Notes: generated by a model not told the origin, from the letters alone. A DNA stretch of 64,000 nucleotides from Elymus sibiricus (GCA_039707655.1 CM077668.1:403664130-403728129); one strand, 5' to 3'; positions 12,115 through 24,509 are shown, counted from the stretch's first letter. Numbers and translations are program-made.

Positions 12115-14239
12115 TGATACGTCCATTTTGCATCATGTTTTCCTACTGTTATTTCTAGTGTTTTTAATCAATATAACACTTTGTGGAGCAATTCTAATGC
12201 CTTTTCTCTCTTAATATGCAAGATTTACATAAGGAGGGAGATTGCCGGCAGCTGGAATTCTGGATCTGAAAAAGCTATGTCAGAGATACCTATTCTGCAC
12301 ATCTCCAAATGAGCTGAAATTTCACGGAGATTTATTTTGGAATAAATAAAAAATACTGGAGAAAAGAAGTACCAGAGGGGGCCACCCAGGTGTCCACGAG
12401 GCACCAGGGCGCGCCACCCCCCCCCCCCCCCCGCCCCTGGCGCACCCTGGTGGCTTGTGGGGCCCCTGACCAGCCTCCGGTGCCCATTTTCTGGTATATA
12501 AGCCCATTTGCCCTAGAAAAAATAAAGAGAAGACTTTTGGGACGGAGCGCCGCCATCTCGAGGCGGAACTTGGGCAGGAGCACTTTTGCTCTCCCGCGGA
12601 GCGATTCTGCCAGGGATACTTCCCTCCGGGAGGGGGAAATCGAAGCCATCGACATCACCAACGATCCTCTCATCGTGGGAGGACCAATCTTCATCAACAT
12701 CTTCACCAGCACCATCTCATCTCAAACCCTAGTTCATCTCTTGTATTCAATCTTTGTCTCAAAACCTCAGATTGGTACCTGTGGGTTGCTAGTAGTGTTG
12801 ATTACATCTTGTAGTTGATGCTAGTTGGTTTATTTGGTGGAAGATTATATGTTCAGATCCATTATGCTATTCAATACCCCTCTGATCTTGAACATGAACA
12901 TGATTTGTGAGTAGTTACTTTTGTTTTTGAGGACATGGGAGAAGTCTTGTCATAAGTAATCATGTGAATTTGGTATTCGTTCGATATTTTGATGATATGT
13001 ATGTTGTTGATTCTCTTAGTGGTGTCATGTGAACGTCGACTACATGACACTTCACCATCTTTAGGCCTAAGGGAATGCATTGTGGAGTAGTAATTAGATG
13101 ATGGGTTGCTAGAGTGACAGAAGCTTAAACCCTAGTTTATGCACTATTCCGTAAGGGGCTGATTTGGATCCATATGTTTAATGCTATGGTTAGATTTATC
13201 TTAATTCTTCTTTCGTAGTTGCGGATGCTTGCGAGAGGGGGTAATCATAAGTGGGAGGCTTGTTCAAGTAAGAACAGCACCCAAGCACTGGTCCACCTGT
13301 CGTGGGAACGTGTCTGACAGTAGATGGTAGGGGTACGAATGGAGAGGGCAGAGTCCTAGCTACGGCGAGGATGTACACACAGATGTATGAGTTCAGGCCT
13401 CACTCGGAAGTGATAACAGCCCTACGTCTCAGTACTCCGGGGAGCTCTACTCTGTCGAGTGAAATGTGTGTTGTGGTTACAAAGGATTGCCAACCCTTGT
13501 GCCAGAGGGGAGGGGTGGCTTATATAGAGTGCGCTGCCCCTCATAACGTCTGGCATTAAGGGGTTTGATTGTAGGTAATAAAGGGGGGACGTTACTGGTA
13601 ACGTGTACATTAAATGCCAGTTAAGACGGCGAGCGTAACGCCTGACCGTTGGCCTCCCGGGGGAACCTCCTGCCTTCTGTTGTCGAGTGATTGGCGACCC
13701 CTCCGAGTGAGAGTCTGTCGAGTAGAGGGAGGAGTCTTCCGAGTGAACTTCTGTCGAGTGTCTAATACGCCTTGGCTAGTTCAGTCGGAATCTTTCTTGT
13801 AGTCTTGTAGACCTCCGATGTGGTGTCTTTAGGTGGGGTATGTAAGACAGGCCTAGTATCCTACCCTAAGTACATATCCTCGTCACCACCCACATATCAA
13901 ATTATCAAAGTAGCGAACGCGAATCAAACAAACATGATGAAAGTGACTAGATGAAATTCCCATGTGTCCTCGAGAACGTTTAACTTATTATAAGAGATCG
14001 TTCCGGCCTGTCCTTTGCTACAGAAGGATTGGGCTACCTTGCTGCACCTTAGTTATTATTGCTATTTGTCACTTGTTACAAATTATCTTGCTATCAAACT
14101 AGTCGTTACCGATAATTTCAGTGCTTGCAGAAAATACCTTGCTGAAAACCGCTTGTCATTTCCTTCTGCTCCTCGTTGGGTTCGACACTCTTACTTATCG
14201 AAAGGACTACGATTGATCCCCTATACTTGTGGGTCATCA
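12115..14239 (+). repeat. 5' LTR of the outer Athila element (interrupted)
   Basis: Runs from TGATACGTCC to cttgtgggtcatca; about 1532 bp once the nested solo LTR and its duplicated 5 bp are removed. It carries a GC-rich hairpin region (12402-12452, right arm decayed by a long C run), a TATA box (gtatataagc, about 12494) and a transcribed leader-like part. Compared with the 3' LTR there are 11 differences in the first 298 bp, so the insertion is comparatively old. Confidence 0.92.
13298..13885 (+). mobile_element. Solo LTR (588 bp) inserted in the 5' LTR of the outer element
   Basis: The uninterrupted 3' LTR of the host element reads ggtccacccacatatc at the matching place (about 39883). Here the same text is split by a segment starting TGTCGTGGGAACG and ending CTCGTCA, with CCACC duplicated on both sides (13293-13297, 13886-13890). 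A TATA box (gcttatatagag, about 13520) lies within. There is no internal region or second LTR, so it is a solo LTR. Several tgtcgagtg/ccgagtg motifs occur at 13685-13760. Family not assigned; orientation follows the TATA box. Confidence 0.9.
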
Positions 14240-14250
14240 AGACTCTTTTC

Positions 14251-14268
14251 TGGCGCCGTTGCCGGGGA
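14251..14268 (+). promoter_or_regulatory. Primer binding site of the outer Athila element
   Basis: TGGCGCCGTTGCCGGGGA lies 11 nt after the end of the 5' LTR. This is the PBS sequence used throughout the Athila group (complementary to the 3' end of a tRNA-Asp, from established knowledge). The 11-nt gap agactcttttc is close to that of the nested second element (PBS at 20513). Confidence 0.85.
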
Positions 14269-14345
14269 GTGAAGCGCCTTTGGTGAGTGGAATTTGGTAA
14301 GGAAACATTTATATTACGTGCTGGAATTTATTGTCACTTGTCACT

Positions 14346-15746
14346 ATGGAAAGTAATCCTTTGAGGGGCTTGTTCGGGGTATCTTCACCTCGACCAGAAG
14401 CACAAAGAGTTGCTCCTCAACCTACTGCACCTACTGAAAATATTTATTATGAGATTCCTTCGGGTATGATAGAGAAACTGCTAGCTAATCCTTATGCAGG
14501 AGATGGAACAATACATCCTGATATGCACCTAATCTATGTGGATGAAGTAGGTGGATTATTTAAGCTTGCAGGTTTACCCGGAGATGAAGTTAAGAAGAAG
14601 GTTTTTCCTTTATCTTTGAAGGGAAAGGCATTGACATGGTATAGGCTATGTGATGATATTGGAACGTGGGATTGGAATCGATTGAAATTGGAATTTCATC
14701 AAAAGTTTTATCCTATGCATTTGGTTCATCGTGATCGGAATTATATATATAATTTTTGGCCTCGTGAAGGAGAAAGCATCGCTCAAGCTTGGGGGAGGCT
14801 TAAGTACATGATGTACACATGCCCCAATCATGAGCTCTCAAGAGAAATTATCTTACAGAATTTTTATGCTCGGCTTTCTCATGATGATCAAACCATGCTC
14901 GATTCTTCTTCAACTGGCTCCTTTATGAAGAAAACTATTGAATTCAGATGGGATCTTCTGGAAAGAATTAAACGCAACTCTGAAGATTGGGAACTCGACA
15001 AAGGTAATGAGTCAGGTATAATACTTGAGTTTGATTGTGTTAAATCTTTTATGGATACCGATGCTTTTCATAAGTTTAGCACTAAATATGGACTTGACTC
15101 TGAGATAGTAGCCTCCTTTTGTGAATCATTTGCTACTCATGTTGATCTCCCTAAGGAGAAGTGGTTTAAATATCATCCCCCTGTTAAAGAAAAGATTGAG
15201 GAACCCGTTAGTGTTAAAGAAGAAATAATTGTTTACCATGTTGATCCAGTTGTGCCTACTGCTTATATTGAGAAACCACCTTTTCCTGTTAGGATTAAGG
15301 AACATGCTAAAGTCTCAACTGTGGTTAACAAAAGTAATATTAGAGCACCTAGACCCTCTGAACAAATTAAAGTTGAACCTAATGTTGCTATGGTTAAAGA
15401 TCTCTTGGTCGATAATATAGATGGGCATGTTATTTACTTCTGTGATGAAGCAACTAGAATTGCTAAACCAGATCCTAAATATAAAAACAGGCCTGTAGTA
15501 GGCATGCCTGTTGTCTCTGTTAAAATAAGAGATCATTGTTATAATGGCTTATGTGATTTGGGTGCTAGTGTGAGTGCTATTCCGTTTACTTTATATCAAG
15601 AAATTATGAATGATATTGCACCTATTGAAATAGAGGATACTGATGTTACTATTAAGCTTGCAAACAGAGATACCATTACAGCGCTTGGGATCATTAGAGA
15701 TGTTGAAGTCTTGTGTGGAAAAATAAAATACCTACTGATTTTCTAG
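14346..15746 (+). pseudogene. Athila gag and protease ORF, broken at its 3' end
   Basis: The first ATG is at 14346 (MESNPLRGLFG). Residues about 60-220 form the retrotransposon gag (capsid) domain, with GLPGDEVKKKVFPLSLKGKA and the following W/F-rich helices. A Lys/Glu/Val/Pro-rich linker follows (PVKEKIEEPVSVKEE). The aspartic protease has its active site DLGASVS at 15555. No CCHC zinc knuckle is visible, which is usual for this group. The frame should run on into pol, but one base is missing near 15730 (TAC CTA CTG instead of a TAC CCT ACT reading), so translation stops at 15744-15746. In a live element this polyprotein packages the RNA and is cleaved by its own protease. Confidence 0.9.
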
Positions 15747-18132
15747 TCCTCGGTTCTTCACAAGATAATTTTTGTCCCATTATATTTGGTAGACCTTTCT
15801 TGAACACTGTTAATGCCAGGATTGATTGCGCTAAAGAAACTGTTAGTGTTAATTTTGGTGGTATATCTCATGAGTTTAATTTCTCCAAGTTTCATAGACA
15901 ACCTCATGATAAAGAATTGCCTAGTAAAGATGAAATTATTGGTCTTGCTTCTATTGCCGTACCTCCTATTGATCCGTTAGAACAATATTTGCTAGACCAT
16001 AAAAATGATATGCACATGAATGAAAGAAATGAAATTGATAAGATGTTCTTTGATCAACCACCTATCCTTAAACACAATTTGCCTGTTGAAACTCTTGGAG
16101 GCCCTCCTCCACCTAAGGGTGACCTTGTATTCGAACTAAAACAATTGCCTGATACATTGAAATATGCTTATCTAGATGAAAAGAAGATATATCCTGTTAT
16201 TATTAGTGCTAACCTTTCAGAGCATGAAGAAAAGAGATTACTAAAAACTCTAAGGAAGCACCGTGCTGCTATTGGATATACTCTTGATGATCTTAAGGGC
16301 ATTAGTCCCACTCTATGTCAGCACAAAATTAATATGGAGCCTGATGCTAAACCAGTTGTCGACCACCAACGACGATTAAATCCTAAGATGAATGATGTGG
16401 TAAGAACTGAAATATTAAAGCTTCTGGAAGTAGGTATAATTTATCCCATAGCTGATAGCAGATGGGTAAGTCCTGTTCATTGTGTTCCTAAAAAGGGAGG
16501 TATTACTGTTGTTCCTAATAATAAAAATGAACTCATCCCACAAAGAATTGTAACTGGTTATAGGATGGTAATTGATTTCAGGAAATTAAACAAAGCGACT
16601 AGAAAAGATCATTACCCCTTACCTTTTATTGATCAAATTTTAGAAAGATTGTCTAAGCATACACACTTTTGTTTCCTAGATGGTTATTCTGGTTTCTCTC
16701 AAATACCTGTATCACCTGAAGATCAAGAGAAAACCACATTTACTTGTCCTTTTGGAACTTATGCTTATCGTCGTATGCCTTTTGGTTTATGTAATGCACC
16801 TGCAACCTTTCAAAGATGTATGACTGCTATATTCTCTGACTTTTGTGAAAAGATTGTTGAGGTTTTCATGGATGATTTCTCCGTTTACGGAACTTCTTTT
16901 GATGATTGCTTAAGCAAACTTGATCGAGTTTTGCAGAGATGTGAAGAAACTAATCTTGTCTTGAATTGGGAGAAGTGCCACTTTATGGTTAATGAAGGTA
17001 TTGTCCTTGGGCATAAAATTTCCGAAAGAGGTATTGAAGTTGACAAAGCTAAGGTTGATACTATTGAGAAAATGCCATGTCCTAAAGATATCAAAGGTAT
17101 AAGAAGTTTCCTAGGTCATGCTGGTTTCTATATAAGGTTTATTAAAGACTTCTCTAAAATTTCTAGGCCTCTTACTAATCTCTTGCAAAAAGATGTTCCA
17201 TTTGTTTTTGATGATGATTGTGTAGAAGCCTTTGAAACACTTAAGAAAGCCTTAACCTCTGCACCTATTGTTCAACCACCTGATTGGAACTTGCCTTTTG
17301 AAATTATGTGTGATGCTAGTGATTATGATGTTGGTGCTGTTCTAGGATAAAGAGTTGATAAGAAATTAAATGTTATCCATTATGCTAGTAAAACTCTAGA
17401 CAGCGCTCAAAGAAATTATGCTACTACTGAGAAAGAATTTCTAGCAGTTGTGTTTGCATGTGACAAATTCAGATCCTACATAGTTGATTCTAAAGTAATT
17501 GTTCACACTGATCACGCTGCTATTAAATACCTTATGGAAAAGAAAGATGCTAAACCTTGACTCATTAGGTGGGTTCTATTGCTACAAGAATTTGACTTGC
17601 ATATTACTAATAGGGAGGGAGCTGAGAACCCCGTAGCAGATAATTTGTCTACAATGGAAAATGTTCTGGATGACCCACTTCCTATTAATGATGATTTTCC
17701 TGATGAACAATTAGCTGTGATAAATGCTTCTCGTAATACTCCTTGGTATGCAGACTATGCTAATTATATTGTTGCTAAATTTATACCACCTAGCTTTACA
17801 TATCAACAAAAGAAAAAGTTTTTCTTTGATTTAAGACATTACTTTTGGGATGACCCACATCTATATAAAGAAGGAGTAGATGGTATTATTAGACGTTGTG
17901 TACCTGAGCATGAACAGGAACAAATCCTACGTAAGTGTCACTCCGAGGCCTATGGAGGACATCATGCGGGAGACCGAACTGCACACAAGGTATTACAATC
18001 TGGTTTTTATTGGCATACTCTCTTTAGGGATGCACGTAAGTTTGTCCTTTCTTGTGATGAATGTCAAAGAATTGGTAATGTTGGTAGACGTCAGGAAATG
18101 CCTATGAATTATTCACTTGCTATTGAACCATT
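15713..18132 (+). pseudogene. Athila pol: reverse transcriptase, RNase H and integrase zinc finger (integrase core missing)
   Basis: Continues gag-protease in the +1-shifted frame. The end of the protease (FGRPFLNTVNARIDC) is followed by the RT with RMVIDFRKLN, PFGLCNAPATFQR and the catalytic FMDD (16865-16876). RNase H starts at FEIMCDASDYDVGAVLG and is cut by TAA at 17348-17350 (Gln to stop expected) and by a TGA near 17558 (Arg to stop expected). The frame then reopens with TNREGAENPVADNLS and the integrase H2C2 finger (HSEAYGGHHAGD ... CDECQRIG). It breaks off after SLAIEPF at 18132, where foreign LTR sequence begins. The roughly 125 residues of the DDE integrase core that should come before NALWAYRT (26029) are absent from the window. 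Confidence 0.92.
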
Positions 18133-19701
18133 TGCTCCCTTGGTGGTTTTGGTAATTCATAACAACATATATCTCATTGAACTAATGTCCATTCAAGTTA
18201 AAGATTTCAGGATGTTCAATGATTGGCATGGCAAGGACTAGAGATGTGGACCCCTCAAAATGCTAAGGACAAGGATTGGCAAAAGATCAAGACTCTACAT
18301 TTTTGGTTTAGTGATCCAAGATCACATTGAGTCCATAGGAAAGCCAATACTATTAAAAGGGGATGAGGTGTTGCTTAATGGTCTTTTTGCTCAAGTGCTT
18401 AGTGACAGTGTTCCAAAACCCTCAACCACTTTCTCCATCCAAATATCTCCAAAATCTACATTCCAACTCGGTCCCACCGAAATTCTCTATCCGGAGCCAC
18501 CGAGTTCATCTGGACTTAGCCACTGCCAAAACCCTAACAAATCGGATCCACTGATATGGATCTCGGTCTCACCGAGATGGCCTTGCCAACTCTCTGTAAT
18601 AGTTTGCACTTACTTCGGTCCCACCGAGTTTTGCAAATCGGTCTCACCGAGATGGCTTGCCAACTCTCTGTTGCCTTATTGCTTCACTTCGGTCTTACCG
18701 AGTTGATGCAATCGGTGCCACCGAGACGAGGTTTGCCCTAGCCATTGCACTTCGGTCCATCCGAGTTGTTCCAGTCGGTCCCACCGAGATTCCTAATGTT
18801 CATATCTTTTACACAGTTCGGTGCCACCGAGATTTCTGAATCGGTGCCACCGAGTTGGGTCAAAAGTGTGTAACGGTTGGATTTTGTGTGGAGGCTATAT
18901 ATACCCCTCCACCAGTTCCTTCTCAGTAGGGAGAGCCATCAGAATGTGCCTACACTTCCACCATACATTTTCTGAGAGAGAACCACCTACTCATGTGTTG
19001 AGATCAAGACATTCCAATCCAACCATTTGAACCTTGATTTCTAGCTTTTCCCAAGTTGCCTTCCACTCAAATCCTTCTTCCACCATAGCCAAATCTGTGA
19101 GGAGTTGTTTGAGTGTTGGGAAGACTATCATTTGAAGCACAAGAGCAAGGAGTTCATCAACAACACACCGTCTATTACCTTTTGGAGAGTGGTGTCTCCT
19201 AGATTGGTTAGGTGTCACTTGGGAGCCTCCGACATGATGTGGAGTTGAACCAAGGAGTTTGTAAGGGCAAGGAGATCGTCTACTTCATGAAGATCTACCC
19301 CGAGTGAGGCTAGTCCTTCGTGGACGTAAGCCATGGTGGAATAGACAAGGTTGCTTCTTCGTGGACCCTTCGTGGGTGGAGCCCTCCGTGGACTCGCGCA
19401 GCCGTTACCCTTCGTGGGTTGAAGTCTCCATCAACGTGGACGTACGGTAGCACCACCTATCGGAACCACGCCAAAAACCACCGTGTCTTCATTGCGTTTG
19501 AAATCTCCGATCCCCTCCTTTACTTACATATGCAATTGTTTATTTTCCGCTGCTACACTCATAGAATTGCGTGTGTAGGGTGATGCTTGACTTGTATGCT
19601 TGCTAAAATCTGCCTACTTCTAAAATTGGGAAAAGGTTAGATTTTTATTTGGTCAAGTAGTCCAATCACCCCCCCCCTCTAGACATACTTTCGATCCTAC
19701 A
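18133..19701 (+). mobile_element. LTR-bounded insertion (1569 bp), apparently a chimeric solo LTR
   Basis: Starts TGCTCCCTTGGTGGTTTTGG and ends TTTCGATCCTACA, typical TG...CA LTR limits. A TATA box (gctatatatacccc, about 18893) is followed by leader-like sequence. The left flank is Athila pol (ccatt) and the right flank is the interior of a different LTR (gtaac), so there is no target duplication. The interior carries a minisatellite of CGGTNCCACCGAG units. There is no coding region. Family not assigned; the absence of a PBS and gag-pol supports a solo LTR. Confidence 0.8.
18465..18858 (+). repeat. Interspersed quasi-palindromic repeats TCGGTNCCACCGAG
   Basis: About twelve copies of a 14-16 bp unit such as tcggtcccaccgag, tcggtctcaccgag and tcggtgccaccgag, mostly preceded by ac, aa or ct and spaced 15-45 bp apart. 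TCGGT and ACCGA form an inverted repeat around a variable centre. They occupy the probable U3 region directly upstream of the TATA box near 18893. Confidence 0.85.
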
Positions 19702-20501
19702 GTAACCTCTCAATTCCTACTGTAATTCTCTACTTAAACATGGTGCTTAATGCTACATATTATTATCCAATGATTTGTGGCCATCCTATGATGTTTGAGT
19801 AGATTCTTTTTGTCGTATGGGTTGATAGATGATCGTGATTGGTTTGAGTTGTATGTTTTATTTTGGTGCTGTCCTATGGTGCCCTCCGTGTCGCGCAAGC
19901 GTGAGGGATCCCCGCTATAGGGTGTTGCAATACGTTCATGATTCGCTTATAGTGGGTGGCGTGAGTGACCGAAACACATACCCGAGTAAGGGGGTTGTTG
20001 CGTATGGGAGTAAAGGGGACTTGATACTTAATGCTATGGTTGGGTTTTACCTTAATGATCTTTGGTAGTTGCGGATGCTTGCTAGAGTTCCAATCATAAG
20101 TGCATATGATCCAAGTACGGAAAGTATGTTAGCTCATGCCTCTCCCTCATATAAAATTGCAATAATGATTACCGGTCTAGTGATCGACTGCCTAGGGACA
20201 AATCTTTCTCTTGTGTTACAAAAACTTTCTACTAAACAACTAACTTTTATTATCTTGCAAATTACTCGTAGTTTTATTCTCGCAAAGTACTTCTAGTTTT
20301 ATTCTTGCAAACCTATCCTATCACCTACAAAATAGTTTCATACTTGTTCTAGGTAAAGCGAACGTTAAGTGCGCGTAGAGTTGTATCGGTGGTCGATAGA
20401 ACTTGAAGGGAATATTAATTCTACCTTTAGCTCCTCGTTGGGTTCGACACTCTTATTTATCGAAAAAGCTACAATTGATCCCCTATACTTGTGGGTTATC
20501 A
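19702..20501 (+). repeat. Truncated 5' LTR of the second element
   Basis: Matches 25229-26028 of the 3' LTR over exactly 800 bp and ends gggttatca. The matching 719 bp 5' part (24510-25228 in the intact copy) is missing and the chimeric LTR 18133-19701 abuts instead. Confidence 0.92.
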
Positions 20502-20512
20502 AGACCTTTTTC

Positions 20513-20531
20513 TGGCGCCGTTGCCCGGGAG
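20513..20531 (+). promoter_or_regulatory. Primer binding site of the second element
   Basis: TGGCGCCGTTGCCCGGGAG, 11 nt after the LTR end, is the same PBS type as in the outer element with one extra C. This supports common ancestry and shared priming. Confidence 0.85.
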
Positions 20532-20621
20532 CAATAGCGTGGGGTTGATATTCTCGTGTGTGCTTGTTTGCTTTATCACTAAGTAGTTTTTATTTTGTGC
20601 ACTTGTTTTCTATCTTTAGTT

Positions 20622-21794
20622 ATGGGTAGGAAACGTAAAATACCAAAAAAATTAGTTGTACCTGCTAAACCAATGGTTGAAGAACCATCCAAAATCTATT
20701 ATACTGCTGAAGCTTTCTACTTGGATCATCTTCGATCCCTATGTGCTCGTGCTAAAAACCCAACTAGCTTAGTTGAGGGAAAATCATTAAATGAGCATGC
20801 TTATTTTGTGTGACACCGCTTGTCTCAAAAAGGGAAACTCTTATGGCATCATATTGATACTTTGAATTGCTATGCTTGGAATTTATGCGAAATACATGAT
20901 TTTACTTGTTGTTCGGAAGACCCTAAGAAACACCTTCCCTACCAATGTGAGTTTAGTGATAATGGAATCTTATCTTCTTATGCCAAAGGTGCTTATAGTT
21001 ATTATGTTATTGAACAAATTGAAGAATTTGTTGCTTTTAAGGGTGCATATGAAATTGCTTCTTTGATTGAAAAGTGTGATGCTACTCTTTACAAATCTGA
21101 AAATTTTGCCATACTTAAATATTGCTATGAAAACTATGCTTCTAATGCTTATGTTAAACAATATATTGAGGACACCTCCGCTGTCCAAGAAGAGACTAAT
21201 ATTTTGCAGGAATCTACGGAAGAAGAAATTGATGACACAGTGAGCTCATTAGATGAAAAAATTGAGGAGGAGAGCGAAGAACAAAAGAAGGAAGAGCGGA
21301 TTGATCACCCGTGCCCACCTTCTGATGAGAGTAACTCTTTATCCCATACATTGTTTAATTTCCCTTCGTGCTTACCGAAGGATGAATGCTATGATAATTG
21401 CTATGATCCCTTGGATTCGTTTGAAATATCCCTTTTTGATGAAATTGATGCTTGCTATGCTTGTGGCCATGATGCCAATTTGAATTATGCTTATGGAGAT
21501 GAACTTGCTATAGTTCCTTATGTTAAACATGAAATTGTTGCTATTGCACCCACACATGATAGTCCTATTATCTTTTTGAATTCTCCCAACTACACTATAT
21601 CGGAGAAGTTTGGTCTTATTAAGGATTATATTGATGGGTTGCGTTTTACTACTACACATGATAATTTTGATGAATATAATATGCATGTGCTTGCTGTTCC
21701 TACTTGCAATTATTATGAGAGAGGAACTACATCTCCGCCTCTCTATGTTTCCAATACGATAAAATTGCAAAAAACTATTTATACTATGCATTGA
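20622..21794 (+). pseudogene. Sole ORF of the second element, unknown function, one nonsense mutation
   Basis: Starts at ATG 20622 with a basic N-terminus (MGRKRKIPKKLVVPAKP). The frame is interrupted only by TGA at 20811-20813 in the context HAYFV*HRLSQKG, where a Trp (TGG) is the likely ancestral codon, and it then runs open to 21794. In total about 390 codons. Residues about 20-190 look globular and Cys/Tyr-rich (CYAWNLCEIHDFTCCSED); about 190-240 are strongly acidic (EESTEEEIDD and later EEESEEQKKEE). No capsid, protease or pol motif is visible. Its retention as one nearly open frame suggests a role in mobilisation, such as RNA binding or packaging, but this is a guess. Codon usage is AT-rich like the neighbouring element genes. 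Confidence 0.7.
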
Positions 21795-24509
21795 CCTTTA
21801 CTTGATGTGCATGAATTATTATTTTATGACATGCCGATGCATAGGAAGAGAGTTAGACTTCGTCATTGCATGATATATGTTGCTTGGTGCTCACTACTAA
21901 ATTACAAATCATTGTTAATTAAAATTGGCTTTGATATACCTTGGGATCCGGGTGGATCAATTACATGAGCACATTATGCCTAGCTTAATGGCCTTAAAGA
22001 AAGCACTGCCTGGGAGACAACCCGGAAGTTTTAGAGAGTCATTTATTTCTGTTGAGTGCTTTTATAAAGTTTAAAAACAAAAAAAAAATAGAGGGGAACC
22101 TAAAACTTTTCAAAAAGGAAAGTGAAAGTAAGAAAGACAAGCACCGTTGAAGTGGGGGAGCTCCTTGAACTTTGTTCATGCCCATGGAAACTTTGCAAAT
22201 CTTGAATTACAGAAACTTTTCAACAAAAATAATTATCCCCTTGTACAAATCCATTGTATTATAAAAATAATGTGCCAAGATTTACCTTTAGGATGTTTAA
22301 ATTGCTTGTTTGGTATGTGCAGTGCAAAAACAGAAACTTTTGCTGTAGTGCGTGAATTTACATTTTTTATTGGAACAGGCAAAAAATTCTGAAATTTTTA
22401 CACAGTACTTATATGCAATTTTTTTATTTTTTCCTAATCTTTCAGAATTTTTGGAGTTACAGAAGTATGGTCAATGTTCAGATTACTACAGACTGTTCTG
22501 TTTTTGACAGATTCTGTTTTTTGATGCATTGTTTTGCTTGTTTTGATGAAACTATGGATTGTATCGGAAGGTATAAGCCATGGAGAAGTTAGAATACAGT
22601 AGGTATAATGCAAAAATAAAATATGAATGGGTTAGCAACAGTACTTAAAGTAGTGATTTGCTTTATTATACTAACGGATCTCACGAAGGTTTTGTTAAGT
22701 TTTGTGTGGATGAAGTGTTCGAAGATCGAGGAGGTATTGATATGAGAAGAATGAGGAGAGGCAAGAGCTCAAGCTTGGGGGTGCCCAAGGCACCCCAAGT
22801 AAATATTCAAGGAGACTCAAGCGTCTAAGCTTGGGGATGCCCCGGAAGGCATCCCATCTTTATTCAACAATTATCGGTATGTCTCGATTTTTGTTTTGCT
22901 CACATGATATGCGTAAATTCTTGGAGAGTCTTTTGTGTTTATTTTTTCCTTTTATTATATGCACCATGCTGGTATGAGATAGTCCTTGGTTGATTTATAG
23001 AATGCTCTTTGCACTTCACTTATATCTTTTGAGTATGGCTTTATAGAATGCTTCATGTGCTTCACTTATATCATTTGAAGTTTGGATGCCTGTTTCTCTT
23101 CATATAGAAAACCGTTATTTGTAGAATGCTCTTTTGCTTCACTTATATTTGTTAGAGCATGGTCTTTTGTAGAAAGAATTAAACTCTCTTGCTTCACTTA
23201 TATCTATTTAGAGAGTCAACAGGAATTGGTCATTCACATGGTTAGTCAGAAAATCCTACATAAACCTTGTAGATCACTAAATATAATATGTTTGATTCCT
23301 TGCAATAGTTTTGCGATATGGAGATGATAATATGTGAGTTATGCTAGTGAGTAATTGTGATTTAGTAAGAATATTGGTGTTAAGGTTTGTGATTCCCTAT
23401 GCATGCACGTAGAGTCAATAGTTATGCAACGAAGTTATATCCTACTTATGGTGCATTATTCAGTGTTAGTTATTCTCAATGCATGCATATGACCATTTTC
23501 GTTTTCTGGTTGATTGCTTCTCAATCTATTTGCTAGCCTCCATTTGTACTAAGCGGGAATACTGCTTGTGCATCCAAACTCCTTAAACCCAAGTTGTGCC
23601 AAATGAGTCCACCATATCTACCTATATGCGGTATTTCCATGCCGTTCCAAGTAAATTTGCATGTGCCAACTCTAATTATTCAAAATAAATTTCTGTTTTG
23701 TGTGCTCGTACCGCTCATGAAGCGGCAGGGGGTGGCCAATATTTTCCATGCTAGGTATGATATTCTCACGATGAGTGTTTATTCACTTGTCATTGCACGA
23801 GAGAGTGGCTGGTAATAGGGATGCCCAGTCCCACAATGAATCAAAAATTAATAACAACAAAATTCCTTGGAAAGTGTTGGTATGGAGGGTACCCGTGGAT
23901 ACGGCTAGCCATGGATTGTGAAAGAATGGTGGAAAGGAAATAAACTTTACTTTCTGTTTGGGAACCGCCTATGATGTGTCTAGCATGGAAAATATTGGGA
24001 ATTCTCGGTCGTTTTCGTTGACAGGAAAAGCATGCCTCTCAAAACAATTTTATCTCTTTAATTTCTGCTTTGAGCTCTGGCACATTTGCAAATCTCCGCT
24101 TCCCTCTGCGAAGGGCCTATCTATTTTACTTTTATGCATTTTTATTTTTATTGAGTCTCCATCTTCTCTTATAAAGCACCAACTGGAGAGCACTATTGTC
24201 ATACTTGTGCATTGGGTGTAGTTAATGTTGAGTGTGTTTCATGAATGGATCAATGACTGAGCATAATGGGCTAGGGATAACTTTCTTTAGCGTTGATATT
24301 TTGAAATACATGGTTGTTTGTTAGTATGCTTGAGTATTGATGTCTTTATGTCAAATTATAGACTATTGCTTTGAATCACTCGTGTCTTAATATTCATGCC
24401 ATGATTAGATTATATGATCAAGATTATGCTAGGTAGCATTCCACATCTAAAATTATCTTTTTTATCATTTACCTACTCGAGGACGAGCAGTAATTAAGCT
24501 TGGGGATGT
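21795..24509 (+). other. Non-coding internal region and purine-rich tract of the second element
   Basis: Only short open frames. It includes AT-rich sequence and two phrases (ggcaagagctcaagcttggggg, about 22760, and a copy near 22830) of the type preceding LTRs in this group. The segment ctccgcttccctctgcgaaggg (about 24095) recurs in the outer element at 28280. The polypurine tract aagcttggggatgt immediately precedes the 3' LTR at 24510. Confidence 0.7.
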
